This document shows, piece by piece, positions 21,024 to 32,555 of a stretch of 64,000 nucleotides of DNA (its first letter is position 1; each line of letters opens with the position of its first letter). The stretch spans positions 203,542,271 through 203,606,270 of the forward strand of contig CM046875.1 of NCBI GenBank assembly GCA_025667525.1. Reading direction: 5' to 3'. The notes under the pieces were generated by a model. It worked only from the letters and a program-made list of their open reading frames with translations. It was not told the origin of the DNA and made no database searches. Origin of the DNA: Glebionis coronaria (taxonomy: Eukaryota; Streptophyta; Magnoliopsida; Asterales; Asteraceae). A program made the position numbers and the translations under genes.

Positions 21024-24000
21024 TAATAAGTGTGTAAACACTTATCCTTTTGCCACTAAAATCAATGAAAAACAAGACCTAATCATGTGTTTGATATCGT
21101 AAATGTCAAAATTACGCGTGGTTTTGTGTTTTTGTGTGAAATAGTTACAAAAGGCCAAAAGGAAAGAAAACACGGGATTTCACGGTCATTTATTGAAGAA
21201 AAGTCAAGGAAAAAGACAAATTCAAAGGACCAAAAGTGTAAAAGTTTGAAAGATCAAGGACTAATAATGAAGATATTTTGAAGAAGTGCAAAAGGCCGAA
21301 GCCAGAATTCTACTTCAACGGGTTTTCTACAAATCTTCTTAAAATTACCAAGACACCTCACACTTTCACCACTAATACCATTTAAACCCTCAACTTCCCC
21401 AAAGATACAGAAATCACCCTCACTATTAATATACTAATGTGGTCATTTCCTTTTATCAAAACTACTAAACTAATCTTTTGAAAATACATTTTCTATCATT
21501 TAAAACCACAAGGGTCGTTCTTGCCATTGTTGAAAGTTTAATAGTAGTTAAAATTAATAAAAGAAAAACTACTGTGAATCTTCTTCCATCCCTTCCATTT
21601 CACTTTTACCAGACAAAAGCAAATTGGGTGTTCTAACCTTTAAGGGTAACAATCAAATTAAATGATATGAAAGCATTCCCAATCAACCTATCAAAGAATC
21701 CCACGTGTATGAAGCAGAAGAATGGTCCCCTACCTCTGTCCACGCTGGCAATCCGAATTTGAGAAGAAAGAAACACACTCAAGGCCAAAATTACACTAAA
21801 TCCTTTGTTAAACAAACACACTTGGTGTCAAATCAATTGCCACGCTGGCAATCCGTGGGAGGTCAGAGAAAACAAGAAAAAGATCTAAAGGCCTCAAATC
21901 ATGCTTCATTCTTAAGCAAGATCAAAGGGATGAAATTGAAACCCTTGGAGAGAGAAGATTAGCTGGAAAATTCGTCTAGAAGCTTTGGTTACCCTATAAA
22001 TAGATGGTAGGCTTATTGTATTTTTTTTCATGTAATTTTCCTTAGTAGAATTTAGTTTTAAATTTATGTAATGTTTTAATTTTAAAGTTGTAATCTCCTT
22101 TTATAATGAAAGTTTAGTTTTAATAAATCTCTTGTGTTCTTAATCTTGTCTCAAAATCCTAGTTCAATTTATCAATTATTTTTCTATAAGCTATATAATC
22201 CTCATAAGCTCTTAACAAGCCTATGTGAGATTGTTTTCATTTATATGCTAAGGAAAGTTGCCCAAGTCCCACAAATAATCCAAGAAGTTCAAGTTGAAGG
22301 CTGCCTCATCCAAGGAGTGGATGAACAGTGGGTGTATTGTTTGAATAAGCTTGTAATAAGCTTATTAAGTTGATTAAAAGGGGTTGAAGATTCAGGCCTT
22401 TAGGCAAAGGCTTTCTCTGGATAGGAGCTTGTGCTTAAGGTCTTTGAACTTATTTACTTTTCCTCTCAATTTATAGCTTTGTCATATAGCTTATCATCTC
22501 TGCTTATTAGTGCTTATTTGTTTCATCTTTGAGCTCATTCGCTTTTTATTTTATTTTATAGCTTAATTTCATCTAGTAAAATTTATGTCTAAAAAATAAG
22601 AAAAATACAAAAATATTAGTCACATAGCTTATTTTTAGTAATCTAGCTTATATTTTGGTTCACTATTGCTTCTTAGGATAAGTTCAAGGTTAATGATACT
22701 TTAGATCTCGAAATTTGGCACTAAAACTCAATATCATAAGCTTAGTCTTAAAATCTGCAAAAAAAGGGGTGTTTGGATTTAGGTGTTGCTAGCTAACTAT
22801 AGGATTTTAGGAGTTACGGTTACTTGCTGTAGAACATATAGTATAATTCTAGTTAAGTTTAGCTTTTAGTTTTAAATTAAACACAAAAACACAAAAAGAA
22901 TTAAGCATATTATAGTCTCTGTGGTAATTTCCTGGAATTGGTAAAATTTGGATCCAAGTCTATTGTTTATGTGGTGTTAGAATTGATTTTAGTCCACTTT
23001 TATGGCCTTTACAAGTTCTGAAAGTTTTCCTTTAGGTTTAATGATATTTGCTCAAAATTAGGTGCACTTTTAGTTCGTCTTTAAGCCTATAAGTTGTCAT
23101 AAACATCAGCAGCAACTGTGAGTAGGACTTTGCATTTTGTATTCTGAAAATCGACACACTAGTAGCTTTCCAGGTGCTTGACATCTGTTTTAAGGTTAGG
23201 AGTTGTTAAAGAGCTTTTTGGAGAAGCTAGGATAAGCCGAAGTTGGTCGATTAGTCACTTAAGCACACTTACAGTAACTTGTTGCTCTTTTGTTCACTTT
23301 TGTTTGAACCATGTTAAACTTTCCTAATCAACCACTTTTGGATCAGCGTAACTACCTCATCAGCTTGACTTAGACCTTTAAATTTGGTCTTTTGGAAAAT
23401 TAGGACTAGTGGCTAGTTGCACTTAGTTATAAGTTTAGGTCGTAGCTTATTAGATAAGCCGCTAGATTGCTTTAAAGTTACCTTAAAATTCTGAATAATA
23501 GTATATTTTTCGATAAGCCATTTTAGTTCGATCGCATTTTCTAGCATAATCTCTTAATGATTTTCAAAGGTTATTGTTTAGCAATCTATATTTTCGCTTA
23601 TTGAACATTCAGGAACGAACCGGAGCTTATTTCGTTGACTAAAAATCATTTTCGAGCCTTAAAAATTCCCACAGCTCGTTTTTAAGAAATATCATACGAA
23701 AATTGCAGTTAAGTCCCTGTATTTGCAGTTTAGTTACACTTTCAGTAATTGCGCTGTTGGTCCCTGTGCTTACTAGTATTATAAAACTGCTTTGTTTTAT
23801 TAATCCATAAAAAGCTGCTGGGCTGATTTTTGTTTTGGGCTCACTTTAGCAATTGGGCCTGCGAATTTCATTAACAAAAAGAAAGTTTGTTTTAAATTCA
23901 CACAATATAGGATACGTTTTTTTTGTTTCTATTAAAGGGCTGCGTTTGATTTGAGATTATAAAATCAGTTTTTATAAAAGTTTCAAATTTAAATTTCTTT

Positions 24001-24446
24001 TTTAAAAATCAAATTTTAAGTTTTAATTTTAAAAAAAAAATATTTATAACAAGTATTAAAAAAAATAAAAAAATTAGTTTTTACATTTTTAGAATAACAT
24101 TGGCATTTTCATTTTTAGGATAATTTTCATTTACCTTTTTGGCATTTTAGTATTTTGCATTTTTACTTGTCTTTTTCATTTAGCATTTTAATAATCCTCG
24201 TTTACATTTATTGCGCATTTAATATTTTTTTTTTTACTTTGTGATATTTGCACTTTGTTTTAGAGTAGTACGTATACATATTAGATAATATTTTTTTTAC
24301 TTGCTTTGTACCAATTAGACATAGAATACCAAATCCTTTATTTTAACCAAAAACGATAAATCTCTTGAAATAATTGGAAATCAATTCGAGTCGAGTCGAG
24401 GAACGATAAATAGACATTAAAAAGAATTGAAAAATTCATAGTTTCA
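21024..24446 (+). repeat. 3' LTR of C, full length (3.42 kb)
   Basis: Starts TAATAAGTGTG right after the polypurine tract and ends ...AGTTTCA before the duplication CCTAT. The part after 23831, absent from the 5' LTR, is very A/T-rich with homopolymer runs and no gene. Start TA and end CA are a slight departure from the usual TG..CA. Confidence 0.85.
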
Positions 24447-25495
24447 CCTATCATAAGAAAGGAAATGCATAATGTAAAGAAGGCTAGACAGCTTCCAGTC
24501 CATATGCACGTACTCTTAGTGTCTACGAGCGTCCCTGAGTACCTGCCGTTTTGGGAACATAGAAAAGGAAAACGGCTGAGCAAATACGCTCAGTGCACGG
24601 ACGTACAATAAAGCATGAATAGGATAAACATATAACATAATAACAACGGAAGAAAACTAAGTCCCGAGTAACCTGGTTAAGTCTTAATAAAACTGGTTTA
24701 ATAGTTTGAAAGTCTTATGTTTATCTTATAAAAACTGTTTGTCATATTTTACCATTAGCCAATATAGTTCATAAAAATCCACCGTGCATGAATAATTGGA
24801 GGGGTGACCTCATCATGCAAATTAGAGGGGTTGCCTCTAAATTAATATACTGGTTTTTGGGTAGGAGGGATCAACTCCTTGTGAAGGATGCAAGGCACAC
24901 ACCACATTCACCATGAAATCCTGAATAAAACATGTAACTAGGATGCACCCATACGCCCCACATGATAAATATAAATAGTTGGCCAAAAGCTGAAGGGACG
25001 CCACGAGCAATCACTCCGCCGTGGTGAAGTCATAACATCAGTGCCTCTAATGTTATGGTTATGGTACCTCCATAACTAGGTGAAACTGGTCATGCATGTA
25101 TATGGCTATAGGTAATCTTAATTAAACATAAGCAATCAAACACATAACTTATACTACGGGAAAACAGTTGGCTGCATACGGGGAATCCTAATAAGGAAAG
25201 AATGTCCATACTGAAAGGACGGAAATCAGTACCTTATGTCCAGTGAACGAGAAAGACGAACTGCGAGAATCCTACTTCCGAATCACTAGTGCTACATAAA
25301 TATGTACATGAATAAGTATCTGCTTACTAAATACATAGCTGGTTTTATGTCATGTCTTAGCTTATTTTATGTGTTCTTACCATGTTTTACTGTTTTAAAG
25401 CCTTAAACTGTGTTAAATCTTATATTCTGTTTAATCTGATTAAGTATTTCTGGTATTTCATGTGTTATTATACTCACTGTGTAATAATAAGTAAC

Positions 25496-25850
25496 TTTCC
25501 AAAAATAGCAGGTTTCCTACAATGGAAAGTTTCCAAAAATAGAAAGTTTCTAAAAATAGAAAGTTACCAAAAATAGAAAGTTTCCAAAAATAGAAAGTTT
25601 CCAAAAATAGAAAGTTTCCAAAAATAGAAAGTTTCCAAAAATAGATTTATTGCTTAAAACATATAAGTTTCTAAAAATAGAAAGTTTCCATAAATAGATT
25701 AGCTGCCTTAATTAAATAAGTTTCCATAAATAGATTAGCTACCTGAAATAAATAAGTTTCTAAAAATAGCTGGTTTCCATAAATAGATTAGCTGCCTTAT
25801 TTAATTAAGTTTCTAAAAATAGAAAGTTTCCATATTTAGAAATAAGCTGG
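25496..25850 (-). repeat. Tandem 17 bp repeat array in B's 3' LTR
   Basis: Unit AGTTTCCAAAAATAGAA is repeated head to tail, nearly perfectly at 25,550-25,645. It then becomes spaced variants alternating with TAAATAGATTAGCTGCC-type units to 25,850. The same array is in the other LTR of B and both LTRs of F, with different copy numbers. Confidence 0.85.
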
Positions 25851-26299
25851 TTAAATAAGCTAAGTATATAAGCCTAAGTGTTTTTCATGATTATTTCTAA
25901 GTCATATGATATAATGTATAGTTTAATAATTATTTCATGTAATTTAATTAAACTATAGGTTATAATATTTAATTAAAGTATAACATGTTTTTAATTAAAT
26001 AAGTTAAATACTTAGGTTAAAATATGTATTATTATATATTAATAATATAACCTAAGTCATGTTAATTAATTAATAATATCCATGGTTTTAAAATAATTAA
26101 TTAATTATAAGTCTTAAATACATAAATACTTAGGTTAAAATAATTTCATGATCATTAATAATTAAATAACCTAAGTCATGTTATTAAATTAATCACATCA
26201 TTTTATTAATTTAATTTTTAACCTAAGATCATAAACATAAAAAAACTAACACACACCATGAACCGGATCTAGACTAAAAAGCATAAACCGGACTTGAAA

Positions 26300-26440
26300 T
26301 CGACACCGTACCCCGAACCAACTCGGGGTACCCCGTGTTTCCTTGCTGCCGTAGGACCCACACGCACCAACCAAGACCATATGGTCTTGGTGGTGGTCGG
26401 CTTGGCAAACCGAAACCCATTCGGGTTCGGTTGCAGCCTG
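26300..26440 (-). repeat. GC-rich hairpin island in B's 3' LTR
   Basis: Three consecutive inverted repeats lie in about 130 bases: CCCCGAAcc..CTCGGGG, a palindrome centred on CCATATGG (ACCAAGACC/GGTCTTGGT), and AACCGAAACCC..GGGTTCGGTT. They sit downstream of the presumed transcription start on the - strand, so they would be in the RNA leader. The copy in the 5' LTR is at 34,655-34,775. Confidence 0.75.
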
Positions 26441-27231
26441 CGGCCAAACAAACACCCCTTGAAAACACTCTTTTGATTTTATTTAACACCAAAACATGTT
26501 AGATCCATGATTAATTATTATGTTTTGGTAAAAACATCACATGTTCATAATTTATAAAAAGATTAAATCAAAAGAAAAGGTTTAAAAAGGTTTTACCGAA
26601 TTCGTGGATCAAGAGGACGAAGAACCAACACGATCAATCACCAAAACTTCAAGATCAAAGATCAAAATCACCTTGTATGGTGTTTGTAGGGTGGCAGCAC
26701 AAAGAGACAAAGGGAAGGAGGAGGTTTTAGGTTTTCTTAAAATCTTCTGTAAAGTTTATTTGAGTAGTGTAAAAATAATAAACCCCCTTTTAGTAAATTT
26801 AACAAATGGGCTTGGCCCATTTGTCCTTGTTGGCCGCGGGTAGGGACCCCACTTGGGGTACCCGTACCTTTTTCCGTGTCTCGTTATTTAGTTACACGTT
26901 TGTGATTATTTATGTTCGTGTTTTAAATGTTCTCGTTACGTAAATACCGTGATCTAATATATTTAATTATGCTCGTAATAAATATATATGCATAATTAAT
27001 AATAGTTCGTGTTTTAATTACGTTCATGATTTCATGATCGCATGTTCGTGACTAATTATCGTCAAATAGTTATTACATGATCGTGCGTAGTAAATACTTA
27101 TCGTGTTCTAACACGTACGTAATACGTAAACTCCTAACACGTAATCGTAATCATGCTATATTAGGAAAGTTTTAATCTAGTACGTACGATCCTAAGGGTA
27201 CTATGCATGGTAAAAGCATGCGGGTTTTACA

Positions 27232-27249
27232 ATTCTTCCCCCTAAAAAG
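27232..27249 (-). promoter_or_regulatory. Polypurine tract of B
   Basis: On the - strand, TTTTTAGGGGGAAGAAT directly precedes the LTR start TGTAAAACCC. F has the same tract at 53698-53715. Confidence 0.8.
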
Positions 27250-27307
27250 AATAATTCGTCCCCAAATTATAGATAAAGTAAACTGGAAAAGAAGAACATA
27301 CCCGAAT

Positions 27308-28267
27308 TCAAAATGTTAAATGAGGGTAAGAAGCCCGGATAGACTCCTCTGTTTCCCAAGTGGCTTCCCGCTCGGTATGATCCCTCCATAGAATTTTGAC
27401 GAATGGAATCGTCTTCTTTCTCATGACTCGTTCTTGTCTGTCAAGAACTCGTTCGGGTTCTTCTATAAAAGTAAGATCTTCACGTATCTGTTCCAGTGGA
27501 TACTGAACCATGTGAAGGGGATGATACTGGTACCCTCTGAGTAAGGACACATGAAACACATTGTGTACATGCGAAAGCTGCGGAGGTAACGCCAATCGGT
27601 AAGATACTTCACCGACTCGTTCGATGATATCAAACGGTCCGATGAAACGAGGACTGAGCTTCCCTTTAATCCCGAAGCGTCTAACACCACGTGCCGGCGA
27701 AACCTTAAGGAAGACGTGATCTCCTACGTTAAAGTGTATATCCCTACGATGCTTATCGGTGTAACTCTTTTGACGTGACCGTGCCTCCTGAATTTTCTGC
27801 TTAGCTACTGCGATCTTCTCATTGGTCATTTCTATGATTTCCGGTCCTTCGAGTGTTCGCTCGCCAACCTGATCCCAACAGACTGGGGCGCGACACTTTC
27901 TGCCATACAACATCTCAAATGGAGCACACTTGATGCTTGCGTGCCAGCTGTTGTTGTATGCAAACTCCACCAAACAGATGTATTCTTCCCAATCACCCGT
28001 CCATTCCAATGCACATGACCTCCACATATCCTCCAATGTCTGAATGGTTCGCTCCGACTGTCCGTCCGTTTGAGGATGAAAAGCCGTGCTAAGCTTAAGT
28101 TGTGTACCCCAAGCTTTCTGCAGACTTTTCCAAAAGCGCGAAGTGAATCGAGGATCTCTGTCTGAGACGATGCTGGATGGTGCACCGTGGAGTCTCATGA
28201 TCTCTCGTCTATACGTATCTGCGAGTTTACTTACCGGATCTTCCTTGCGGATCGGTAAGAAATGAGC
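27308..28267 (-). pseudogene. B integrase core (second half) and chromodomain-like tail
   Basis: On the - strand after the TAA at 28268-28270 the phase stays open to the final stop. It carries the catalytic Asp of SDRDPRFTSRF and the Glu of DGQSERTIQTLEDM. The GPY-type module (PRFIGPFDIIERVGEVSYRLALP) is followed by a chromodomain-like C-terminus (LDRQERVMRKKTIPFVKILW, then ATWE). Chromodomains steer integration towards particular chromatin; this form is usual in Tekay/Del-type chromoviruses. Confidence 0.88.
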
Positions 28268-29560
28268 TTATTTGGTAAGTCGATCAACGATAACCCAAAT
28301 TGCATCGTGCTTCCTTTTGGTAGGCGGAAGACCGGTAACAAAATCCATAGTGATTTTCTCCCACTTCCAATCTGGAATATCTAACGGTTGAAGGAGACCG
28401 CCAGATCGCTGATGCTCGATCTTAACCTGCTGCCAGGTAAGACATTTGGAGACGTAAGTGGCCACATCCTGTTTCATACCACTCCACCAAAAGTACTGCT
28501 TGATGTCATGGTACATTTTAGTCGAACCAGGATGTATCGAGAATGGGGAGCTATGAGCTTCAGCTAACAAAGCTTCCCGGAGTTCTTGGTCATCAGGAAC
28601 ACAAAGTCTAGTGCCCTGCCATACGATACCATCTGCATCTACTATGAATTCTGTCTGCTTCTCCAAATTATGTACTATCGCCCAGATTTCTCCGTCATCC
28701 TTCTGAGCTTCCTTAATCTTAGATAGTAACTCGGGTTCTACTCTAAAATTAGCCCAGTAATCATGTTGTCCACGTATCATGATCTCGATGTCTAGTCGCT
28801 CCAAGTCTCTGATGATTTCCTCTTCGATTTTAATGCCGTTGATCATTCCGGACTTCCTGCTAAGAGCATCTGCTACTACATTTGCCTTTCCAGGATGATA
28901 TTGTAGATTAATGTCATAATCTTTCAATAGCTCTAACCATCTCCTCTGCCTCATGTTCAATTCACGCTGAGTGAAGATATACTTCAAGCTCTTGTGGTCC
29001 GTGAAAATGTCACATGATTCTCCATATAAGTAGTGCCTCCATATCTTCAATGCAAACACGACTGCAGCAAGTTCCAGGTCGTGCGTGGGGTAATTTTCTT
29101 CATAAGGCTTAAGCTGCCGTGAAGCATACGCGATCACTTTCCCATGTTGCATGAGAACACAGCCAAGTCCCTTCCCCGATGCGTCACTGTAGATTTGAAA
29201 TCCACCCGTACCAGATGGTAGAGTAAGAATAGGTGCAAATACTAGCTTCTGCTTCAGGTCTTCAAAGCTCTTCTCTCGATCTTCCGCCCAGACGAATTTC
29301 TCCCCTTTCTGCATCAGTTTGGTCAATGGTAGTGCTAGTCGGGAAAAGTTCTCCACGAACCTACGGTAATAGCCAGCTAAGCCTAAGAAACTGCGGACTT
29401 CCGTCGTTGATGTCGGCCTTGGCCACTTAGTAATGGCCTCAACCTTCGCTGGATCCATAGTGATTCCTTCTGCTAATACAATGTGACCCAAGAATGCCAC
29501 CTTGTTTAACCAGAACTCACACTTGGAGAATTTAGCATACAACTGCTTCTGGCGAAGAAT
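28268..29560 (-). pseudogene. B RT thumb, RNase H and integrase zinc finger
   Basis: The segment runs from after TAG 29561-29563 to TAA 28268-28270, in phase with its neighbours. RNase H shows [49 protein letters not shown] and VVADALSRK. The integrase finger reads [11 protein letters not shown], where the second half normally reads CLTC; the Cys has become Trp. The first catalytic Asp is in [12 protein letters not shown]. The stop replaces a Ser codon (F has TCA). Confidence 0.87.
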
Positions 29561-29563
29561 CTA

Positions 29564-29995
29564 TAGTACTGTACGAAGATGGTCTTCGTGTTCCTCCTTG
29601 GACCTTGAGAAAATCAGGATGTCATCGATGAAAACAATGACGAACTTGTCCAGAAATTCATGGAAGATTCTGTTCATCAAATCCATGAACACTGCTGGAG
29701 CATTTGTCAGGCCAAATGGCATAACTACAAACTCATAGTGGCCATAGCGGGTACGAAAGGCAGTCTTAGCGATGTCCTGCTCCTTGACCCGTAGCTGATG
29801 ATAGCCTGACCTAAGATCAATCTTGGAGAAGTGTTTGGCCCCTTGGAGTTGGTCAAACAGATCGTCGATGCGTGTCAGTGGATACCTATTCCGAATGGTA
29901 ATCTTGTTGAGCTCACGATATTCTATGCACAGACGCATACTGCCGTCCTTCTTCTTAACAAACAAGACCGGTGCGCCCCATGGAGATGCGCTCGG
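29564..29995 (-). pseudogene. B reverse transcriptase palm/fingers
   Basis: Between TGA 29996-29998 (Arg codon CGA in F) and TAG 29561-29563 (Gln codon in F) the phase encodes [47 protein letters not shown] and the catalytic [10 protein letters not shown]. All core RT motifs are present. Confidence 0.88.
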
Positions 29996-30936
29996 TCAAA
30001 TGAAACCTCGTTCAAGAAGTTCTTGCAGTTGATCCTTTAGCTCCTTCAGCTCTATGGGAGCCATGCGATAAGGAGCCTTGGAGATTGGTTCAGCTCCTGG
30101 AACCAGCTCGATACTGAATTCCAATTCTCGTGCAGGTGGTATGCCCGGAAGTTCTGATGGAAACACATCTTGGAATTCCGACACTATTGGTTGATCCTGA
30201 ATCGATGGAGATTCAGCATCTATGTCGTGAACCGTAGCTAGATAACCCTCGCATGCATGTGACAGTAGTGCACGCGCTTGCAGGGTGGATATGACTTGTA
30301 CAGACCGTCCGGGTATGAACCCATTATGAATGTACTCTGGTGCATTGACATCACCGAAGATAACTCGATATGAATGGCAGTCTATGGTAGCATGATATTT
30401 GGATAACCAATCCATGCCCAAAATCATGTCGAATTCATTCATGTCCAGCGGAAGTGCGTCAACAGGTCGAACCTTATCATCAAATTCTAGGGGAAGACTC
30501 TTGTATACATTGGTGATTAATACAGAGTCCCTCAAAGGCATGGAAATAGTAAGCCTATTTTCTAGTGGCAAGGGAGGCATCCTAATGTTCTTAGCATAAG
30601 CAGTAGAAATAACCGAGTGAGTAGCACCCGTATCGAAAAGAACACATGCAGCTTGACCATACATATACAAGATTCCAGTGATGGTACCTGTAGACTTGTT
30701 GGCCTGGTCTCGAGATGTCGTGTAGACACGCCCGGCAGTAGGAGGCGGTTTGGTATCAGCATGTCCCGATGTACCCTCCATCTCGCCCTTACGGCAATCC
30801 TTCATAATATGGCTAGGAAGACCACACTTGAAGCACGCATCAGTATTACGGCGACATGGTCCTGGGTGCCTACGGTGGCAAGTCGAGCAAAGAGGATGAG
30901 TGCATCCTCCAGCAGGTGCTCTGGCTGGCTGAGGAC
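29996..30936 (-). pseudogene. B zinc knuckle and aspartic protease (exon 4 start)
   Basis: The segment begins at the 3' splice site of intron 3. Cys/His-rich lead-in (CTHPLCSTCHRRHPGPC), then a standard zinc knuckle CFKCGLPSHIMKDC (CX2CX4HX4C). The protease active site is LFDTGATHSVIS, then ILGMDWLSKYHA. The linker [20 protein letters not shown] leads into RT. It ends at the TGA that separates it from RT. Confidence 0.87.
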
Positions 30937-31009
30937 CTGATAAAAACATTTTACATAAGACATGATAGTTGGGTACAAAGGACAAGCGGATAATCATATG
31001 ATTGATTAC
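30937..31009 (-). other. Predicted intron 3 of B gag (73 bp, phase 1)
   Basis: On the - strand ACTG|GTAATC...TATCAG|GTCCTC. Removing it joins ITG-PQPARAPAGG in frame with the zinc knuckle. F has an intron at the same place (57389-57462). Confidence 0.75.
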
Positions 31010-31074
31010 CAGTGATAGCTGGACGGCTAGGCTGCGGACCTCTCTGGTTCTGGTCCCTACCGTTTCCATGGTTC
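31010..31074 (-). pseudogene. B gag exon 3 (65 bp)
   Basis: Encodes RNHGNGRDQNQRGPQPSRP..., a basic Gln/Asn-rich linker before the zinc knuckle. It is readable only with introns 2 and 3 removed. Its length is identical in F (57463-57527). Confidence 0.7.
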
Positions 31075-31147
31075 CTGGTAGAAGTTTGCTAAAGTGTCAG
31101 AATATGAGTTATTACAAAAACATAAGGAATTTCGTAAGTATTAGGAC
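31075..31147 (-). other. Predicted intron 2 of B gag (73 bp, phase 2)
   Basis: On the - strand CAGCAG|GTCCTAATAC...CTACCAG|GAACC. Phase 2 matches both neighbours. Counterpart in F at 57528-57602. Confidence 0.75.
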
Positions 31148-31297
31148 CTGCTGTTGTTGGAGAGCCCAGCGTTGTTACGGTAATTTTCATTACCGCCACG
31201 CCTATCCGTAGCAGAACGGTCGTTAGTCTGACCGTTTCCCTTGGGCTGATGAGGCTGCTGCTGAGTAGCCGGCTGAGACCGGTCCCCAGTTTTCTTC
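31148..31297 (-). pseudogene. B gag exon 2 (150 bp)
   Basis: Encodes KKTGDRSQPATQQQPHQPKG and an Asn/Arg-rich stretch, open throughout. Its counterpart in F (57603-57752) is the same length and has one TAG in place of a Gln codon. Confidence 0.72.
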
Positions 31298-31377
31298 CTG
31301 GAAGATACATTTAGGAGATGGATAATTGACATATGGAAAGTATACGGATTGGTCACCGCTTGAATACGAATGTTTAC
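31298..31377 (-). other. Predicted intron 1 of B gag (80 bp, phase 2)
   Basis: On the - strand ACAAGAG|GTAAACATTCG...ATCTTCCAG|GAAGAAAAC. The ends fit plant consensus (AG|GTAA, a pyrimidine-rich 3' end and CAG|G). Counterpart in F at 57753-57839. Confidence 0.78.
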
Positions 31378-32105
31378 CTCTTGTCGGGTCTTTCAGCTTC
31401 CCCGAACTCATCTCTCTCCTGCAGCATCTCCAGTTTTCGTGCTGCATCAGCCACTTGTGCTACAGTGTTGAACGTAGCACACACCAGATTGTTTGCGACC
31501 GATGTGCGAAGAGCCCATCTAAAGTGATGTGCCTGCTCTTCAGGAGTACCTGCTGCCGCACCAAGGAAACCAGGCAAGCGAAGAAAGCGCTGCATAAACT
31601 CGTTGCTATTCTCCCCAGCTCTCTGTCGGATCCCATGGTACTCTCTCTTGAGCTTGTCCTGCTCAGCCTTGGGAAAGAACTGCTCCATCACCCTGTCCTT
31701 GAACTGAGCCTAAGTCAAACCAGCAACCCACTCATCACCACCTTTAGATTGCATCAATGCTAACCACCAGTTGAGTACATCGCCTTCGAACCGATAGCAT
31801 GCCAACCTCTCCTTGTATGCGGGGTCACAGCTCATAGCGTTGAAAATCTTCTCGATGTGAGCCAACCAGCTTTCAGCATCACTGGGGCTATCTGTCTTCT
31901 CAAAAGCTCGAGGGCGGAGCTTGTTGAATCTCTCCAGCCATACTGCTAATGTCACTGGAGGAGGAGGAGGAGGTGGCTGATTGTGCTGCTGATTGTTGGC
32001 AGCTTGAACTTCAACCCTGATGTCATTCCTCAGTTGAGGAAGCAAGGCTTGCATGGCAGCCTGAATTGCAGCATTGAGCTGCTCCTGTTCGCGTGTGAGA
32101 ACCAT
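31378..32105 (-). pseudogene. B gag exon 1: capsid-like retrotransposon gag domain
   Basis: The ATG at 32105 (MVLTREQEQLNAAIQAAM) is chosen because the copy in F begins identically at 58567 and the sequence upstream is noncoding leader. The gag domain shows WLERFNKLRPRAFEK, AESWLAHIEKIFNAM, RFEGDVLNWW and, after an in-frame TAG at 31710-31712 (a Trp codon in F), AQFKDRVMEQFFPKAEQDKL. The exon is 728 bp and ends at the splice site 31378. Confidence 0.85.
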
Positions 32106-32537
32106 CTGACAGTATAACATAAAACATATGATTAAACAGATCAAAACATAAAATATAAATATATACATGAAAAAATTTTATACTAAAATTTCACGAGAAA
32201 AATTTTATGCAAGAAAATTTTTGTATGAATGCATGATGCAGTTTTATGTAAACTTTTGTATGCTCGAGAGTGAACGCCTCTGGTCAGTTCACCCAAAACA
32301 AAAGACATAGCGAGGGGACGCCTATGGGTAGGTCCCAAATCTAAAAGTTTCGATAAAACACATGCGACTAAATAGGGCCAGTCCTGTACCAACCATTACT
32401 TAGTCAAAAACCCTGCAACAATGACATGTATATGTATGCTTAAAAATGATGAATGCATGAAAACAACTGTCAGTTCTAGGAAGACCGTAGTGACTACCCA
32501 CTAATCACAGGTCATATTTGAGAGCCTACAGGTCGAA
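32106..32537 (-). other. Leader of B between primer site and gag
   Basis: About 430 bases with no gene. It is homologous to 58568-58996 of F, so it is a conserved leader that could hold packaging or dimerisation signals; nothing more specific can be read. Confidence 0.6.
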
Positions 32538-32555
32538 GCCTTGGCTCTGATACCA
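32538..32555 (-). promoter_or_regulatory. Primer binding site of B, initiator-Met tRNA type
   Basis: On the - strand TGGTATCAGAGCCAAGGC, four bases after the LTR end (ACA-ATTA-TGG). It is the standard initiator-Met complement of plant retroelements. Confidence 0.93.

Larger units (their letters stand above)
12291..24446 (+). mobile_element. Element C: young non-autonomous Athila-like retrotransposon with gag-protease only
   Basis: LTR (12291-15099, shortened), leader, one 1100-codon gag-protease frame (15724-19026), noncoding 3' region, polypurine tract (21010-21023) and LTR (21024-24446). There is no RT, RNase H or integrase. The noncoding 3' region directly follows the frame and is homologous to that of A1, so pol is absent as a unit. 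The shared 2.8 kb of the two LTRs differ by about eight substitutions and one single-base indel by eye, near 0.3%. It is the youngest insertion here. It must have moved with enzymes supplied by a partner element. Confidence 0.88.
24452..27231 (-). repeat. Main part of B's 3' LTR
   Basis: Matches 32763-35576 along its whole length and ends in GGGTTTTACA at 27231. Together with 12088-12290 it totals about 2.98 kb against 3.02 kb for the 5' LTR. It holds the 17 bp repeat array (25,496-25,850) and the GC-rich hairpin island (about 26,300-26,440). Small frames inside it are also present in the other LTR and are not genes. Confidence 0.92.

Noticed and set aside
25490..25850. CRISPR-like array
   Set aside because: Units are contiguous and AT-rich with no unique spacers, inside a plant LTR.
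26246..26492. Overlapping frames in several phases in a GC-rich island (also 34591-34821, 52640-53045, 60884-61303)
   Set aside because: Open in many phases because the island is GC-rich and palindromic; sequences are LTR leader hairpins and show no protein family.
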